Below, in pieces: positions 8,361-17,564 of a DNA stretch of 64,000 nt; the stretch's first letter is position 1; each line of letters opens with the position of its first letter. The stretch lies in the NCBI GenBank assembly GCA_023667285.1, contig JAMPAK010000001.1, forward strand, positions 472,137 through 536,136, written 5' to 3'. Below the pieces are notes generated by a model. The model ran no database searches. It was not told the DNA's origin and saw nothing but the letters and a program-made list of their open reading frames with translations. Source of the stretch: Muribaculaceae bacterium. Lineage in GTDB: Bacteria; Bacteroidota; Bacteroidia; Bacteroidales; Muribaculaceae. A program made the position numbers and the translations under genes.

Positions 8361-9399
8361 AGTTGAACTTCACACCGTCAGTGCATCGGCCACTCTGCTA
8401 GATGCACTCAGCAGACTTAACTCACTCCCGTCAGGCTCCTCCATGACCCTTGTGGCCATCGGGGAGGACAACCGCGTGTGTGGGACTGTCACCGATGGAG
8501 ACCTGAGGCGCGCCATGCTCCGCGGCCTTCCCCTCTCAGCCCCAGTCAGCGAGGCCATGCACCGAGAGTTCGGTCATATACCGGCCGGAAATGCAGAAGT
8601 CGAGTCGATAAGGGAAATGAGGCTCCGCGGCATCCGTCTCATACCCGTCACCGACGGCGACCTTCACCTCGCAGATATACTCGACACAGCCGAGACGCGC
8701 AATATGCTCCCCCTCTCGGCCATCCTCATGGCCGGCGGCAAGGGTGAGCGGCTGCGTCCCCTCACGCTCACCACACCGAAGCCACTTCTCCCCGTGGGTG
8801 GACGTGCTATCATCGACTATAACATCCTCGCCCTCCATGATGTAGGGGTCAGGAATATCAGCGTGACGGTCAACTATATGGCCGAGAAACTCCAGGCTCA
8901 TTTCGCAGGGACAGATGTCAGGACGGTGCTTGAGACCTTCCCCATGGGGACACTTGGCTCGGCCTCGCTTTGCGACATCCCTGAGGAAGGGGACACCATA
9001 GTGATGAACGCAGACCTCCTCACCTCCATCTCGCTCGAGGACTTCTATCTGCATCATCGCCGTGAGGGGGCCGATATAACAATTGCGGCCATCCCATATA
9101 ATGTATCTGTCCCTTATGCCATCCTTACGACAGACGGCTCCTCAGTGAGGGGACTGGAGGAGAAACCCTCTTACTCATATTATGCCAATGCGGGCATATA
9201 TCTGATATCCAATCGTCTGCTGCGCTCGCTGCCGCAGACACAGCGCACCGATGCCACAGACTTCATCGACGCCGCCCTGGCCGATGGGCGCAATGTCAGT
9301 TTCTTTCCCATCTCCGGGACATGGATAGACATAGGGTCGCCCGTCGATTACTCTCATGCCTGCGAGCTCATGCAACACACCGGGCTGTTCAGGTGTTAG
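8347..9399 (+). CDS. CBS-domain sugar-1-phosphate nucleotidyltransferase (PtmE-like)
   Basis: 350 residues. Residues 1-118 form a CBS-domain pair (VCGTVTDGDLRRAMLRG; RLIPVTDGD), followed by a nucleotidyltransferase domain starting at LSAILMAGGKGERLRPLT near 123-140 with TPKPLLPVGG and MNADLLTSISLEDF. This is the architecture of PtmE, which makes GDP-glucosamine for CMP-legionaminic acid in Campylobacter. Together with the epimerase and cytidylyltransferase it points to legionaminate-type rather than neuraminate synthesis. Substrate is inferred from context only. The window lacks the dehydratase, aminotransferase and synthase. Confidence 0.85.
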   Translation: MDRSKVELHTVSASATLLDALSRLNSLPSGSSMTLVAIGEDNRVCGTVTDGDLRRAMLRGLPLSAPVSEAMHREFGHIPAGNAEVESIREMRLRGIRLIPVTDGDLHLADILDTAETRNMLPLSAILMAGGKGERLRPLTLTTPKPLLPVGGRAIIDYNILALHDVGVRNISVTVNYMAEKLQAHFAGTDVRTVLETFPMGTLGSASLCDIPEEGDTIVMNADLLTSISLEDFYLHHRREGADITIAAIPYNVSVPYAILTTDGSSVRGLEEKPSYSYYANAGIYLISNRLLRSLPQTQRTDATDFIDAALADGRNVSFFPISGTWIDIGSPVDYSHACELMQHTGLFRC

Positions 9400-9473
9400 G
9401 TAATAGAGAGGCCACGGCAAGGCATGATGCCTGAATTATAATCATCATCTCTCACTCCTCAACTTCAAGAAAT

Positions 9474-10688
9474 ATGGCAGACTCAAATTTCATAGACTAT
9501 GTTAAAGTCCTTTGCCGCTCAGGCAAGGGGGGCGCGGGGTCGCGTCATTTCCACAGGGCAAAATATGTGCCTAAGGGTGGCCCGGACGGAGGCGACGGCG
9601 GACGTGGCGGACACATCATTCTCCGCGGCAACTCCCATATGTGGACCCTCCTTCCGCTGCGCTATCGCCGCCACATCTTTGCCGGAAACGGCATGAGCGG
9701 TGGAGCGGGCAGGTCGTTTGGCAAGGATGGCGAGGATGTGATTGTCGATGTCCCCTGCGGAACCGTTGTCTTTGACGCTGACACGGGTGAGTTCCTCTGT
9801 GAGGTCACCTCAGACGGCGAGGAGGTAAAGCTCCTCAAGGGTGGACGCGGCGGTCTGGGCAACTGGCACTTCAAGAGCGCCACCAACCGCACTCCACGCT
9901 ATGCCCAGCCGGGTGAGCCTGCCATAGAGAAGAGTATCATCATGGAGCTTAAGCTCTTGGCTGATGTTGGTCTGGTGGGATTCCCTAACGCCGGAAAGTC
10001 CACGCTGCTCTCTGCAATCTCCGCGGCGCGCCCCAAGATTGCCGACTATCCTTTCACCACGATGGAGCCGCAGCTCGGCATTGTCGAATATCGCGGAGGC
10101 CGCTCATTTGTCATGGCCGATATTCCCGGCATCATCGAGGGCGCCAGCGAAGGCAAGGGCCTGGGGCTGCGTTTCCTGCGCCATATCGAGCGCAATGCGG
10201 TGCTTCTGTTCATGGTGCCTGCTGATGCTGATGATATCAAGGCTCAATATGAGATACTCTCCTCTGAACTTGAGAAATTCAACCCCCAGCTTGCTGACAA
10301 GCCCCGCCTGCTCGCCATCTCGAAGAGCGATATGCTCGATGATGAGCTGCGCGAAGAGATAACCGGGACGCTCCCCGAGGGGATTCCACATGTGTTCATA
10401 TCATCGGTGACCGGACAAGGCATCACCGAGCTCAAGGATATGCTATGGAGCGAGATCACGGATGAGAGAAACCGCATTGAGGTCAATCCCATCACTCATC
10501 GTCCCCTCGACGGCCACCACCGTGTGCGCGAGGAGGATGAGTTTATCTTCCAGAACATTGAGGCTCCTGAGGATGAGGATGAACTCCTCGATGAGGAGTA
10601 TGACTGGGATGATGAGGCTGAGGGTGACGCTGACCTCGACTGGGAGTATGGCGTGAACGACGACACTGACCCCGATGGCGATTCATAA
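9474..10688 (+). CDS. obg: GTPase Obg
   Basis: Ribosome-associated GTPase needed for large-subunit assembly and stress control. 404 residues: the glycine-rich Obg fold (residues 1-160; [12 protein letters not shown]), then the G domain with G1 [11 protein letters not shown] near 167-177, DYPFTT, the G3 DIPGIIEGA and the SKSD guanine-specificity motif near 283. The C-terminal 50-60 residues are strongly acidic (Glu/Asp/Tyr/Trp-rich) instead of the OCT domain seen in some homologues. A 74-base gap separates it from ptmE; it overlaps yraN by 14 bases. Confidence 0.97.
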   Translation: MADSNFIDYVKVLCRSGKGGAGSRHFHRAKYVPKGGPDGGDGGRGGHIILRGNSHMWTLLPLRYRRHIFAGNGMSGGAGRSFGKDGEDVIVDVPCGTVVFDADTGEFLCEVTSDGEEVKLLKGGRGGLGNWHFKSATNRTPRYAQPGEPAIEKSIIMELKLLADVGLVGFPNAGKSTLLSAISAARPKIADYPFTTMEPQLGIVEYRGGRSFVMADIPGIIEGASEGKGLGLRFLRHIERNAVLLFMVPADADDIKAQYEILSSELEKFNPQLADKPRLLAISKSDMLDDELREEITGTLPEGIPHVFISSVTGQGITELKDMLWSEITDERNRIEVNPITHRPLDGHHRVREEDEFIFQNIEAPEDEDELLDEEYDWDDEAEGDADLDWEYGVNDDTDPDGDS

Positions 10689-11046
10689 CGACCTCGGAGC
10701 CTGGGGTGAGCGCGTCGTGCGTGAGTATCTCCTTGCCCGAGGGTATGCCATCGCTGCGGAAGACACAAAGGTCGCGGGAGTAGAGATTGACATCATAGCC
10801 ACTCGCGGCGACCGCATCTGCTTTGTGGAGGTGAAGACACGCAAGGACAACTTCGTGGATCCTCTCGAGGCCATCGATTCGCGCAAGCGGGCGCGCATGG
10901 TGAGGGCAGCCGACAGATGGATGCAAAGTTATCCTGACCTGCCTCTCGAGCCTCAATTTGATGTGGCGATAGTCATAGGGACACCTGAGTCTTACACGCT
11001 GGAATATATACCGGATGCATTCTATCCGGGCATCACGAGCCGATAA
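10675..11046 (+). CDS. YraN family (UPF0102) endonuclease-fold protein
   Basis: 123 residues. The family signature is clear: [18 protein letters not shown] at the N-terminus, then [22 protein letters not shown] near 40-61, which contains the D...E-x-K type restriction-endonuclease-fold core. The biochemical role is unknown. Its start lies inside obg (14-base overlap), and its end overlaps the oppositely directed glycosyltransferase by 14 bases. Confidence 0.93.
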   Translation: MAIHNDLGAWGERVVREYLLARGYAIAAEDTKVAGVEIDIIATRGDRICFVEVKTRKDNFVDPLEAIDSRKRARMVRAADRWMQSYPDLPLEPQFDVAIVIGTPESYTLEYIPDAFYPGITSR

Positions 11047-12151
11047 ACTCGCTCACGTTGCCCATGACGGTGTCGATGTCAAACTGACGGCCTGCCTCTG
11101 CGGTCTGTGAGCGAAGCGTGGCGAGCAGCCGGGGGCTGTCCATCACCCGTGCCAGTGCATCTGCAATCTCCACGGGGGCATGTCCCGTGAGGATTCCGCC
11201 TCCATTGGCCAGCATGTCCGTGACACCGTTGACCGTGGTAGACACCACGGGGGTGCCCACTACAAGAGCCTCGGCAACGACCATCCCGAACCCCTCAGCC
11301 TCTGAGGTGAGGCAGAATATGTCTGCATCCTTGATACGTGAGTAAGGATCTTCGACAAAGCCCTTGAACGAGACCATTTGGCCGACTCCTGCATCCTCTG
11401 CCTGAGCCTTGAGCTGCTGCTCCAGCGGGCCTGAGCCATAGATGTCGATGGAGAAGTCGTAGCCACGCTCAGAGAGTAGGCGCGCGGCCTCGATGAGACG
11501 ATCCTGACGTTTCTGTCTCACCAGTCGCCCCATGGTGACAATGGAGAATTTTCCTGAGCCTTTCCTTCGGCCGTTCCCCTCGGAGTCATCCTTGATTGAG
11601 GCGGTGTCCACGGGATTGTGCACCACTCTGAGTTCGGCCCGGGATTTGAACATCTGTGAGAAAATCTGGCGGTTTCCTTCAGATACAAATGCAATCCTGT
11701 CCACCGACGCATAGAACCGGGCCTCATCCTCGGGTGTGATCCAGTAGCCATACCAACGGGCATCCTGAAGGTTGTTGTGGACCCACGTCATGTTGAGCGG
11801 GGCAAGGTCGAGAAGCTGGGAATGCAGTTTTGCCGTCGGACCCTCCATGAACGATACGGTCACATCAAACCTCTCCCCCTTGAGAAGCCTGCGGGCCATG
11901 GCCTCGCGATAGCGGTTTCTGACCGGGGCAAAATGGTTCAGCAGCCTTGTGAGCGGGGCATCATAGTTTCTGAAGATGCTTCTCTGCCTTATGTCGGCCG
12001 GGACCGCCTTAAGGAAGGTTCCGGCGCCATAGATGAGCAGCAGCGTTATGTCAAAGCGGTCTCTGTCGAGCCGGCTGAGGATAGTGGCGAGGACGCGCTC
12101 GGCACCCCCGCCCGACATGGACTCGTGGATTATGAGAACCTTTTTCTTCAC
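11033..12151 (-). CDS. Glycosyltransferase family 4
   Basis: 372 residues. GT-B layout: the N-terminal acceptor half begins IIHESMSGGGAERVLATIL and the C-terminal donor half contains SIVTMGRLVRQKRQDRLIEAA near 203-223, SFKGFVEDPYSRI and the retaining-GT4 block ADIFCLTSEAEGFGMVVAEAL near 278-298. Donor and acceptor cannot be read from the sequence. It lies downstream of the pyruvyltransferase-like gene and UpxY on the same strand, but also has its own -7 box, so it may be expressed both ways. Confidence 0.92.
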   Translation of the reverse strand: MKKKVLIIHESMSGGGAERVLATILSRLDRDRFDITLLLIYGAGTFLKAVPADIRQRSIFRNYDAPLTRLLNHFAPVRNRYREAMARRLLKGERFDVTVSFMEGPTAKLHSQLLDLAPLNMTWVHNNLQDARWYGYWITPEDEARFYASVDRIAFVSEGNRQIFSQMFKSRAELRVVHNPVDTASIKDDSEGNGRRKGSGKFSIVTMGRLVRQKRQDRLIEAARLLSERGYDFSIDIYGSGPLEQQLKAQAEDAGVGQMVSFKGFVEDPYSRIKDADIFCLTSEAEGFGMVVAEALVVGTPVVSTTVNGVTDMLANGGGILTGHAPVEIADALARVMDSPRLLATLRSQTAEAGRQFDIDTVMGNVSEFIGS

Positions 12152-12173
12152 CGGCTGAGTTATTTTCGTGACG

Positions 12174-12181
12174 CAAAGTTA
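12174..12181 (-). promoter_or_regulatory. -7 promoter box for the GT4 gene
   Basis: TAACTTTG on the minus strand, 22 bases before the ATG at 12151. No convincing -33 element at 19-21 bases spacing, so confidence is moderate. Confidence 0.45.
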
Positions 12182-12190
12182 CGAAAAAAA

Positions 12191-13249
12191 TCAGGACACG
12201 GTGCGCATAACGTTTGAAAATTCAGAGAGGAGGAAGTTTGCCGAATTGTTTATGTGGGTCTGGAGTTTCTCGGCCGACATGCCTGAGAGGTCAAGGAGTC
12301 GGGCATTCGATATGTCGGCACGCATGATCAGGTTCATCCTGCGACCGAACAGTTTGGAGAATGCCAGTGCATGATATGAGTTTGACCACATATCCCTGGT
12401 CCGCAGCATGAGGGCCAGGAATTCGAGCGGCCCGCAAGGAGCCGTGCGGAGCCCACACTTGATGGAGCAGTTGCCGATGGTGACAAGCGGGCGGTGAAGG
12501 TCGCGGGCATCCTCCTTGGCCTTTGTGCGGAGGAGGTGGGAGCCTTCCACATCATAGAGAAGCACAAACTTCTCAGGAATCCATGACGGGAGTCGGGCCT
12601 CCGAGGCCAGGTCGCGCCAAGTCTGCTCAGAGAGCAGGAAGATGGGGTCGCAGACGTGGGTCCCCTGCTTGCCGAGCTGGTTGAGTATGGCCACTCCTGA
12701 GGCCTCGCGCACGGAGATTGAGTCAAAACGTCCGAGATGATGGCTGATGACCTTCTCAGAGCCTTGGGCAAGGATTGCAGATGTGAAACTTGCGCCAAAT
12801 GAGATGCGTCTTGCCTCATTGGAGCCAAAGTCGAGATAGAAGGCCGGGTCGCTTCCTTGACGGCTGCGGCTGTTCCATATCTGCCCACTGCCGGCTATGA
12901 GCAGGTCGGCGGCAATCCCTTTTGAACGGAGATCAGAGTGAGATGTGTAGCGTTCGGAGGAGAGAGGGAGATATTTTGCAGTAAACTCATCGAAGAGAGA
13001 CTTGCGATGGTTGAACATCAGCCTGCCCGGGAGAGTAGCGAGAATGTAGAGCTGTCTCAAGACCGGATAGTCCCATCCGGGATTTGAGACAGACGCGAAC
13101 CCGAACTGTTTGGTGAGATAGTCCGGTTTGTAGTCGATAATCTTTACATCATGTCCGATATCCTCAATGAACCGGGCCAGGGCATATGTCTGGAGCGAGG
13201 CGCCGTAATTGTAGATGTCGTGACAAGTGATGATTGCAGCTTGACACAT
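12191..13249 (-). CDS. Polysaccharide pyruvyltransferase family protein
   Basis: 352 residues, PS_pyruv_trans family (CsaB/WcaK-like). Family signs are the N-terminal CHDIYNYGASLQTYALARFI, the GSGQIWNSR segment near 120, ISFGASFTSA near 148-157, SVREASGVAIL near 180 and the C-terminal HALAFSKLFGR near 296-306. Members transfer pyruvate or act as related glycan enzymes on surface polysaccharides; the substrate is not predictable. It follows upxY by 132 bases with no -7 box in the gap, so it is probably read through from the upxY promoter. Confidence 0.88.
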   Translation of the reverse strand: MCQAAIITCHDIYNYGASLQTYALARFIEDIGHDVKIIDYKPDYLTKQFGFASVSNPGWDYPVLRQLYILATLPGRLMFNHRKSLFDEFTAKYLPLSSERYTSHSDLRSKGIAADLLIAGSGQIWNSRSRQGSDPAFYLDFGSNEARRISFGASFTSAILAQGSEKVISHHLGRFDSISVREASGVAILNQLGKQGTHVCDPIFLLSEQTWRDLASEARLPSWIPEKFVLLYDVEGSHLLRTKAKEDARDLHRPLVTIGNCSIKCGLRTAPCGPLEFLALMLRTRDMWSNSYHALAFSKLFGRRMNLIMRADISNARLLDLSGMSAEKLQTHINNSANFLLSEFSNVMRTVS

Positions 13250-13381
13250 AGTGTGTATTTATTCGCAGGTTTGATGAATAATAGTAAATGGTTTGTGCGT
13301 AAAAAACTCTGTGGAAGTTTTTATAGACAGCATTCCGTATATATAACAGAATTAGGGACGGGTGGGTTCACGAGACATGTG

Positions 13382-13942
13382 TCATTGCGATGGGATCCGC
13401 TCCAGGAAGGCTCCGGGGATAAACCCTGTAGCCACTGCACAGACACCTTTGATAGAGACTATGAGGCGGCGGTTGTCCTTGATGCGGACAATGTGTCCCT
13501 CAGCCCCCTTGAAGGGCCCATCTATGACTCTGACAAGGTCCCCCTTATGATATCGGGGGCAGTCATCGCCGAGATATTCGACACCTTCGTGGCCCCCTGA
13601 GGTGATGAACTTGAAGAGTTCCATCTCACGGTCAGGGATGGGAGCAGGCTCTAGTCCTGAGGCGGTGTGACGGGTGTAGACCATGGCCTCACCTTCGACT
13701 AACGGTTGCAATTCACATGCACGATCCGGCCGGACACAGACAAAGAGAAGGGATGACACCAACGGACGTGTCATCTTCTGTCGCTTACCGTCGCGCACCA
13801 CTACCTCCGAACGCAGCGGGACATAACTCTCGGCTACGGAGGGTGCAAGGCGGTCTCGCAGGGCGAAAACCCTATTATAGAAGACCTTTAGGGCATACCA
13901 TCGCGGTGTGTCCGGATCGGATGCATGGATGTTGTCTGTCAT
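13382..13942 (-). CDS. UpxY family transcription antiterminator (NusG-like)
   Basis: 186 residues from the ATG at 13942; upstream codons to 14017 run through the terminator and promoter and are not coding. N-terminal NGN domain (RWYALKVFYNRVFALRDRL) and C-terminal KOW domain (YHKGDLVRVIDGPFKGAEGHIVRI). UpxY proteins prevent premature termination in the 5' leaders of surface-polysaccharide operons. Here it precedes only two carbohydrate genes, so its target may be this short locus or one elsewhere. The -7 box is 11 bases from the start codon, leaving a very short leader. Confidence 0.9.
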   Translation of the reverse strand: MTDNIHASDPDTPRWYALKVFYNRVFALRDRLAPSVAESYVPLRSEVVVRDGKRQKMTRPLVSSLLFVCVRPDRACELQPLVEGEAMVYTRHTASGLEPAPIPDREMELFKFITSGGHEGVEYLGDDCPRYHKGDLVRVIDGPFKGAEGHIVRIKDNRRLIVSIKGVCAVATGFIPGAFLERIPSQ

Positions 13943-13953
13943 GTTTCGTGGGG

Positions 13954-13961
13954 CAAAGATA
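13954..13961 (-). promoter_or_regulatory. -7 promoter box for upxY
   Basis: TATCTTTG on the minus strand, 11 bases before the upxY ATG. It abuts the terminator hairpin at 13962-13993, so the -33 region of this promoter is the terminator of the gene upstream. Confidence 0.6.
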
Positions 13962-13993
13962 CAAAAAAAAACGGCACAAGGCCGTCTTTTTTT
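13962..13993. terminator. Bidirectional intrinsic terminator
   Basis: An A-tract, ACGGC, a 5-base loop, GCCGT and a T-tract form a short GC stem flanked by U-runs on both strands. On the minus strand it would end transcription of the MetE-like gene before upxY. Confidence 0.7.
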
Positions 13994-14033
13994 AGAAAAA
14001 TCGCACGAATGTCTCAATTAATGAGACAAATTG

Positions 14034-15158
14034 CTATGCTTCATCTCTCAGCATGTCAGCTGCGGCATTGAGAAGGTCGATCTTTGTCCACTGGCTCTCA
14101 TAGTTGAGTCCCTGGAGTTCGCGGTTCCTTACCTTGAATCCACATGTGGGTGAGATGGAGATCCACTCTGGACTGACATACCTGCGGGCCACAAGCACGG
14201 CGTTGACAATATCGTCGACGCTCTCGAGCCCTGAGCGGCTTCCGTCGACAAGGCCGAGTATGGCGCGCCTGCCTGACGGGAATCCTTCGAGACCCTCCAG
14301 CTGGGCCGGGGTGTGGATGTCGAAGGGGAGGAGGAATGCGTCTGCGTCAATCTCCTCAAGCATGCGATGTAGATGGACACGCTCATCGTTGTCGTCCCAA
14401 CGGGGGATATGGGTCTCGTCTGCGGCGATTGAGAGTGTTATCTCCAGGTCGTCCGGACGGTCTGAGATTGAACTGTTGATGAGATGGACAAGGGTGTCTG
14501 TGATGACGTCGGGGTTAAGCCCGCCCAGCAGGAGTGTGCGCTGGAAGTCCATTTCGCAGAGTCTGCCCCACACGGAGCTGTCAAGCTGGATGTGACGGCA
14601 CCCCAGGCGATAGAACTCGTTTATGGTGAGTTTGTAGGCGTTGATGATATCGTCAATCATGGTCTCGGGCGATTCATATATCTTGCCCGGTTCACCGTTG
14701 CTTATCATCAGTATGCGCATGTAGAGTTCGCCGGGTGAGGGGATGGTCTGGCGCACCTCGGCGCGTCCGGAGGCAAGCTCGTGCAGGTGTGTGAACTTCT
14801 CAAAGAACGGATGCTCGGGGTTGAAGGCAATACGTCCGTCAAATTTCAGAAGCGCCTGGCGGACAGGCTCCGTCTGCCATATACGGCCGGTGTCGATGCG
14901 CTCGCGCTCAACGCCCGTAAGGCCTTCCCAGAAGTCGCGGTCCCAGGATTTGCGTCTCATTTCGCCGTCGGTCACAATCTCGAGGCCGGCCTCTATCTCG
15001 CGGTCGATGAGCCTGTCGATGACCTTATCCTGCACTGCCCGGAATTCATCATCGCTCATCTGTCCTGACTTGCGGGCCGCGATGGCCTCTTCAAGTTCTT
15101 CAGGGGCGAGGAAACTCCCCACGATTTCTACGCGGGGACGAGATGTCTTGTTAGTCAT
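14034..15158 (-). CDS. MetE C-terminal-like (cobalamin-independent methionine synthase/YxjG) family protein
   Basis: 374 residues, a single barrel domain of the MetE/UROD superfamily (IVGSFLAPEELEEA, VTDGEMRRKSW, HIQLDSSVWGRL, ISPTCGF). The family binds zinc through His-x-Cys plus a later Cys. The later Cys (SPTCGF) is present, but the expected HxCRGN reads HIPRWDDND, so one thiolate ligand and the following Arg-Gly-Asn are changed. Methionine synthase activity is therefore doubtful. A possible substrate is another thiol or corrinoid methyl donor. The promoter fits 15240-15243/15213-15220. Confidence 0.85.
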   Translation of the reverse strand: MTNKTSRPRVEIVGSFLAPEELEEAIAARKSGQMSDDEFRAVQDKVIDRLIDREIEAGLEIVTDGEMRRKSWDRDFWEGLTGVERERIDTGRIWQTEPVRQALLKFDGRIAFNPEHPFFEKFTHLHELASGRAEVRQTIPSPGELYMRILMISNGEPGKIYESPETMIDDIINAYKLTINEFYRLGCRHIQLDSSVWGRLCEMDFQRTLLLGGLNPDVITDTLVHLINSSISDRPDDLEITLSIAADETHIPRWDDNDERVHLHRMLEEIDADAFLLPFDIHTPAQLEGLEGFPSGRRAILGLVDGSRSGLESVDDIVNAVLVARRYVSPEWISISPTCGFKVRNRELQGLNYESQWTKIDLLNAAADMLRDEA

Positions 15159-15212
15159 AACCTTGTAAGAAATTACTTGGGTATATTGATGAACTCACTT
15201 TTTTCAGCGCTG

Positions 15213-15243
15213 CAAATTTACAAAAAATAATCCAACTGACAAA
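15213..15243 (-). promoter_or_regulatory. Promoter of the MetE-like gene
   Basis: On the minus strand TTTG (15243-15240), 19 bases, TAAATTTG (15220-15213). Implied start near 15206, leader of about 48 bases. Confidence 0.6.
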
Positions 15244-15255
15244 ATCACAGTCAAA

Positions 15256-15774
15256 TCACTCTCTTAGAAAGGGGTGTAGGTCTGTGGGGTCGCTGCTGAG
15301 TGAGCGGTTCACTTCCTTCAGTGCCGTCTCGGCCTGCTGGCTGAAATTCTCTGCCAGGTGCCATCCCGCTGAGGTCTCAGAGTCTGTTGCGGCTACGAGC
15401 CTGGAGAGGGCTGTCATGGCTACAGCCTGCTCGAGCGCCCTGCGCAGGCTCCATCCGGCTCCGGCGGGGAGTCCGGCGGGGAGTCGGAGCTCCACTTTCA
15501 TTATGTCGCTCTCCGAGGGACCCTCTGCAGGTGTGGCGGGAGGACTTGACGATGAGTTCTCAGAGCCAAGGGTGAAGTCTGTGGTGAAGGGGAGCAGGCG
15601 CAGCACAATCTCTGAGAACGATTGGCGGACAATGTTGATAAGTATCCCCCGGCGTGAGGAGTCGAGGATTGGCGCGAGGAGGTCGTGCTCTGGTCTATCA
15701 GATGTGAGGCTGCGGAAGGCTGCCAGCGAGCGGACAGTGTCGCATATCACTGTGTTTGAAAGGGCGAATATCAT
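15256..15774 (-). CDS. Hypothetical protein of the portal-like cluster
   Basis: 172 residues from the ATG at 15774; a TTG at 15816 would overlap the preceding gene and is less likely. The N-terminal part (NTVICDTVRSLAAFRSL) is hydrophobic-helical, the middle is Ser/Pro-rich (residues 70-85), and the C-terminal half is helical. No known domain is recognised. As last of four same-strand genes containing a phage portal-like protein it may be a small virion or assembly-type protein, but this is guilt by association only. Confidence 0.65.
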   Translation of the reverse strand: MIFALSNTVICDTVRSLAAFRSLTSDRPEHDLLAPILDSSRRGILINIVRQSFSEIVLRLLPFTTDFTLGSENSSSSPPATPAEGPSESDIMKVELRLPAGLPAGAGWSLRRALEQAVAMTALSRLVAATDSETSAGWHLAENFSQQAETALKEVNRSLSSDPTDLHPFLRE

Positions 15775-15796
15775 GGAGGGAGCAGTTGAGGATGGT

Positions 15797-16177
15797 TTAT
15801 CTGAGGCGCTCTGCAAGTGAGAGGGCTCTGGCAGGAGAGATGAAGAACTGTGATGCTGACGCTGAGGCGAGGATATGGCCTAGTGCGCGTGGGAGGGTAT
15901 AGGAGGGATTGCGCTCCATGAGGCGGTCTATCTTACCGTTGATTTCCTCATACATAGCCAGGCGGCGGTCGCGCCTCATGGGGAGACGCCCGTGACGAAG
16001 CACTCGTATCACCCTCAGGGCATAGTCGTAGGAGCAGTAGTAGCATGGCGCGGGGCTCATGGCAGCCCTGTGGGCTATATCTTCGCGAGAGATGGGTTTC
16101 CCAGCCGGTGTCTTAGCCATCAGCTGACGGCAGCGGGCTATGAAGTGACGGTTTCTGGTTTCGATAAGGTTGAGCAT
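15797..16177 (-). CDS. Hypothetical protein of the portal-like cluster
   Basis: 126 residues, basic (many Arg), no signal peptide or membrane span. Segments ISREDIAHRAAMSPAPCYYCSYDYALRVIRVL suggest a helix-turn-helix-like N-terminal half, but I cannot assign a family. It lies 77 bases after the portal-like gene and just before the last gene of the cluster, so it is probably cotranscribed. The role is unknown. Confidence 0.65.
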   Translation of the reverse strand: MLNLIETRNRHFIARCRQLMAKTPAGKPISREDIAHRAAMSPAPCYYCSYDYALRVIRVLRHGRLPMRRDRRLAMYEEINGKIDRLMERNPSYTLPRALGHILASASASQFFISPARALSLAERLR

Positions 16178-16254
16178 TGATAAAAAATTTTATGTGGTTA
16201 TTTTACATTGGCAAAATTACCACAATGATTGGGCAGAATAACCCGTCAGGTATG

Positions 16255-17541
16255 TTAAATTTTGTTTAACAGCGAGAGGGCTTTCTCAGTGCGCTGACGA
16301 CGGAAGGAGTTGAAGGTCTCATAGACGTCGAGGAGAGCGACTGCCGAGTTCTGGACCTGGCTCTCATAGAGCGAGGCTGATGTTGTCCCCGATGGAGCCT
16401 GGCCCTGGAGGGCATTGGTGACCCCGGATATCTGCTGAAACAGTCGCAGTTCGATGTCGAGCAGACCGGAGGCTCCCTCGCTGCGTCCTGCGCTCGAGAT
16501 TTCCTCAGGCATGCGTCTGGCCGACGGATTGACCGGGATAACACCTCCAGGCTTCCCCCAGAGCGCGGCGGCCTCAGTGATGCTGACACCCGGAGGAAGG
16601 GCATCTGTGGGGAACAGCAGCACACCCTTGGCGCTGTGTGACAGAATCTGGTCGATAGATGTGATGAGCAGATTGATGTGGCGCTGCTGGTCTATGACAT
16701 CCTCTATGAATGGATGCACCTCCCCATCGGTGAGTGGATAGAGGTTGACCACAAACGGGTGTGAGCGATGGGGGAAAGGAGACAAGGTCTCATCAATCAG
16801 AGTCCCTCCTGAGCTATAGAACCGGCATTTCCACACGGGTCCCTGGCGTTTGTCAATCTCAAAGGTCCACACTTCGATGACACGGCAGAGGGAACGGTCA
16901 GATGGATAGTGGAAGGTCACCTCATCGGCTCTGGAGGCCAGTTCGGACACAGTGGGGCTTTTTGGTGAGTCGGCAAATATGGCTGCCAGCTCGCGGTGGC
17001 GGCGACGCGAGCCACGGCCAAAGCGCAGACACATTTCGGGGAGAGACATGTCGTGGAGCATTCCTACAAGGCGCAGGTCTGTCCCCCTCGGGTCGAGATA
17101 GCGGTTGCAGAAGAAGAGCGAAGGGTTCACATTGTCCACCCACACATTCTGCCCCTCGAACCTGCGCTCAAGCACCACCCTCTGGATGGCGCAGCCTGAG
17201 ATGAGGAATTCCTCGAGAGCACGGGCGTCGAGTTCGTCGAGGCGGTTGGTGAGACGCACACGCTCCTCCTGAGAACCAGGCTTGCGGCGTTCGTCAGCGA
17301 TGTTGAGGCGGAAGCGTCCCACGATGCTCTTGACCAGCGAGCGGATGAGGTTGTTGGTGAGCGGACGCCGGTTGGTCTGCAGGCAGTGCTCCTCATAGTT
17401 CGAGAGGGCCGACGATGACCCGGCTGAGGAGAGAATGGCCTCCCACTGTCGTCCATAGGTGAAGAGTTTGAGAGTGCGTCGGGTGGCGCGCATCGCTGAG
17501 GCTTGGTTCCACGCCTCGCGGGCTTGTTCAAAAGGTGTCAT
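16255..17541 (-). CDS. Phage portal-like protein, no other recognisable phage genes nearby
   Basis: 428 residues. The layout fits podovirus/siphovirus portal proteins: an N-terminal helix-rich part with NNLIRSLVKSIVGRFRLN near 62-80, a central wing with VWVDNVNPSLFFCNRYLDPRG, CRVIEVWTFEIDKRQGPVWKC, then HPFIEDVIDQQRHINLLITSIDQIL and a C-terminal helical region with SASLYESQVQNSAVALLDVY. I see no terminase, protease, capsid, tail, integrase or lysis gene around it. It is flanked by bacterial metabolic genes, with normal host-like composition, so a domesticated element or a remnant is likely. Confidence 0.7.
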   Translation of the reverse strand: MTPFEQAREAWNQASAMRATRRTLKLFTYGRQWEAILSSAGSSSALSNYEEHCLQTNRRPLTNNLIRSLVKSIVGRFRLNIADERRKPGSQEERVRLTNRLDELDARALEEFLISGCAIQRVVLERRFEGQNVWVDNVNPSLFFCNRYLDPRGTDLRLVGMLHDMSLPEMCLRFGRGSRRRHRELAAIFADSPKSPTVSELASRADEVTFHYPSDRSLCRVIEVWTFEIDKRQGPVWKCRFYSSGGTLIDETLSPFPHRSHPFVVNLYPLTDGEVHPFIEDVIDQQRHINLLITSIDQILSHSAKGVLLFPTDALPPGVSITEAAALWGKPGGVIPVNPSARRMPEEISSAGRSEGASGLLDIELRLFQQISGVTNALQGQAPSGTTSASLYESQVQNSAVALLDVYETFNSFRRQRTEKALSLLNKI

Positions 17542-17564
17542 AAGGGAGATGGGGGATTTTAGGG

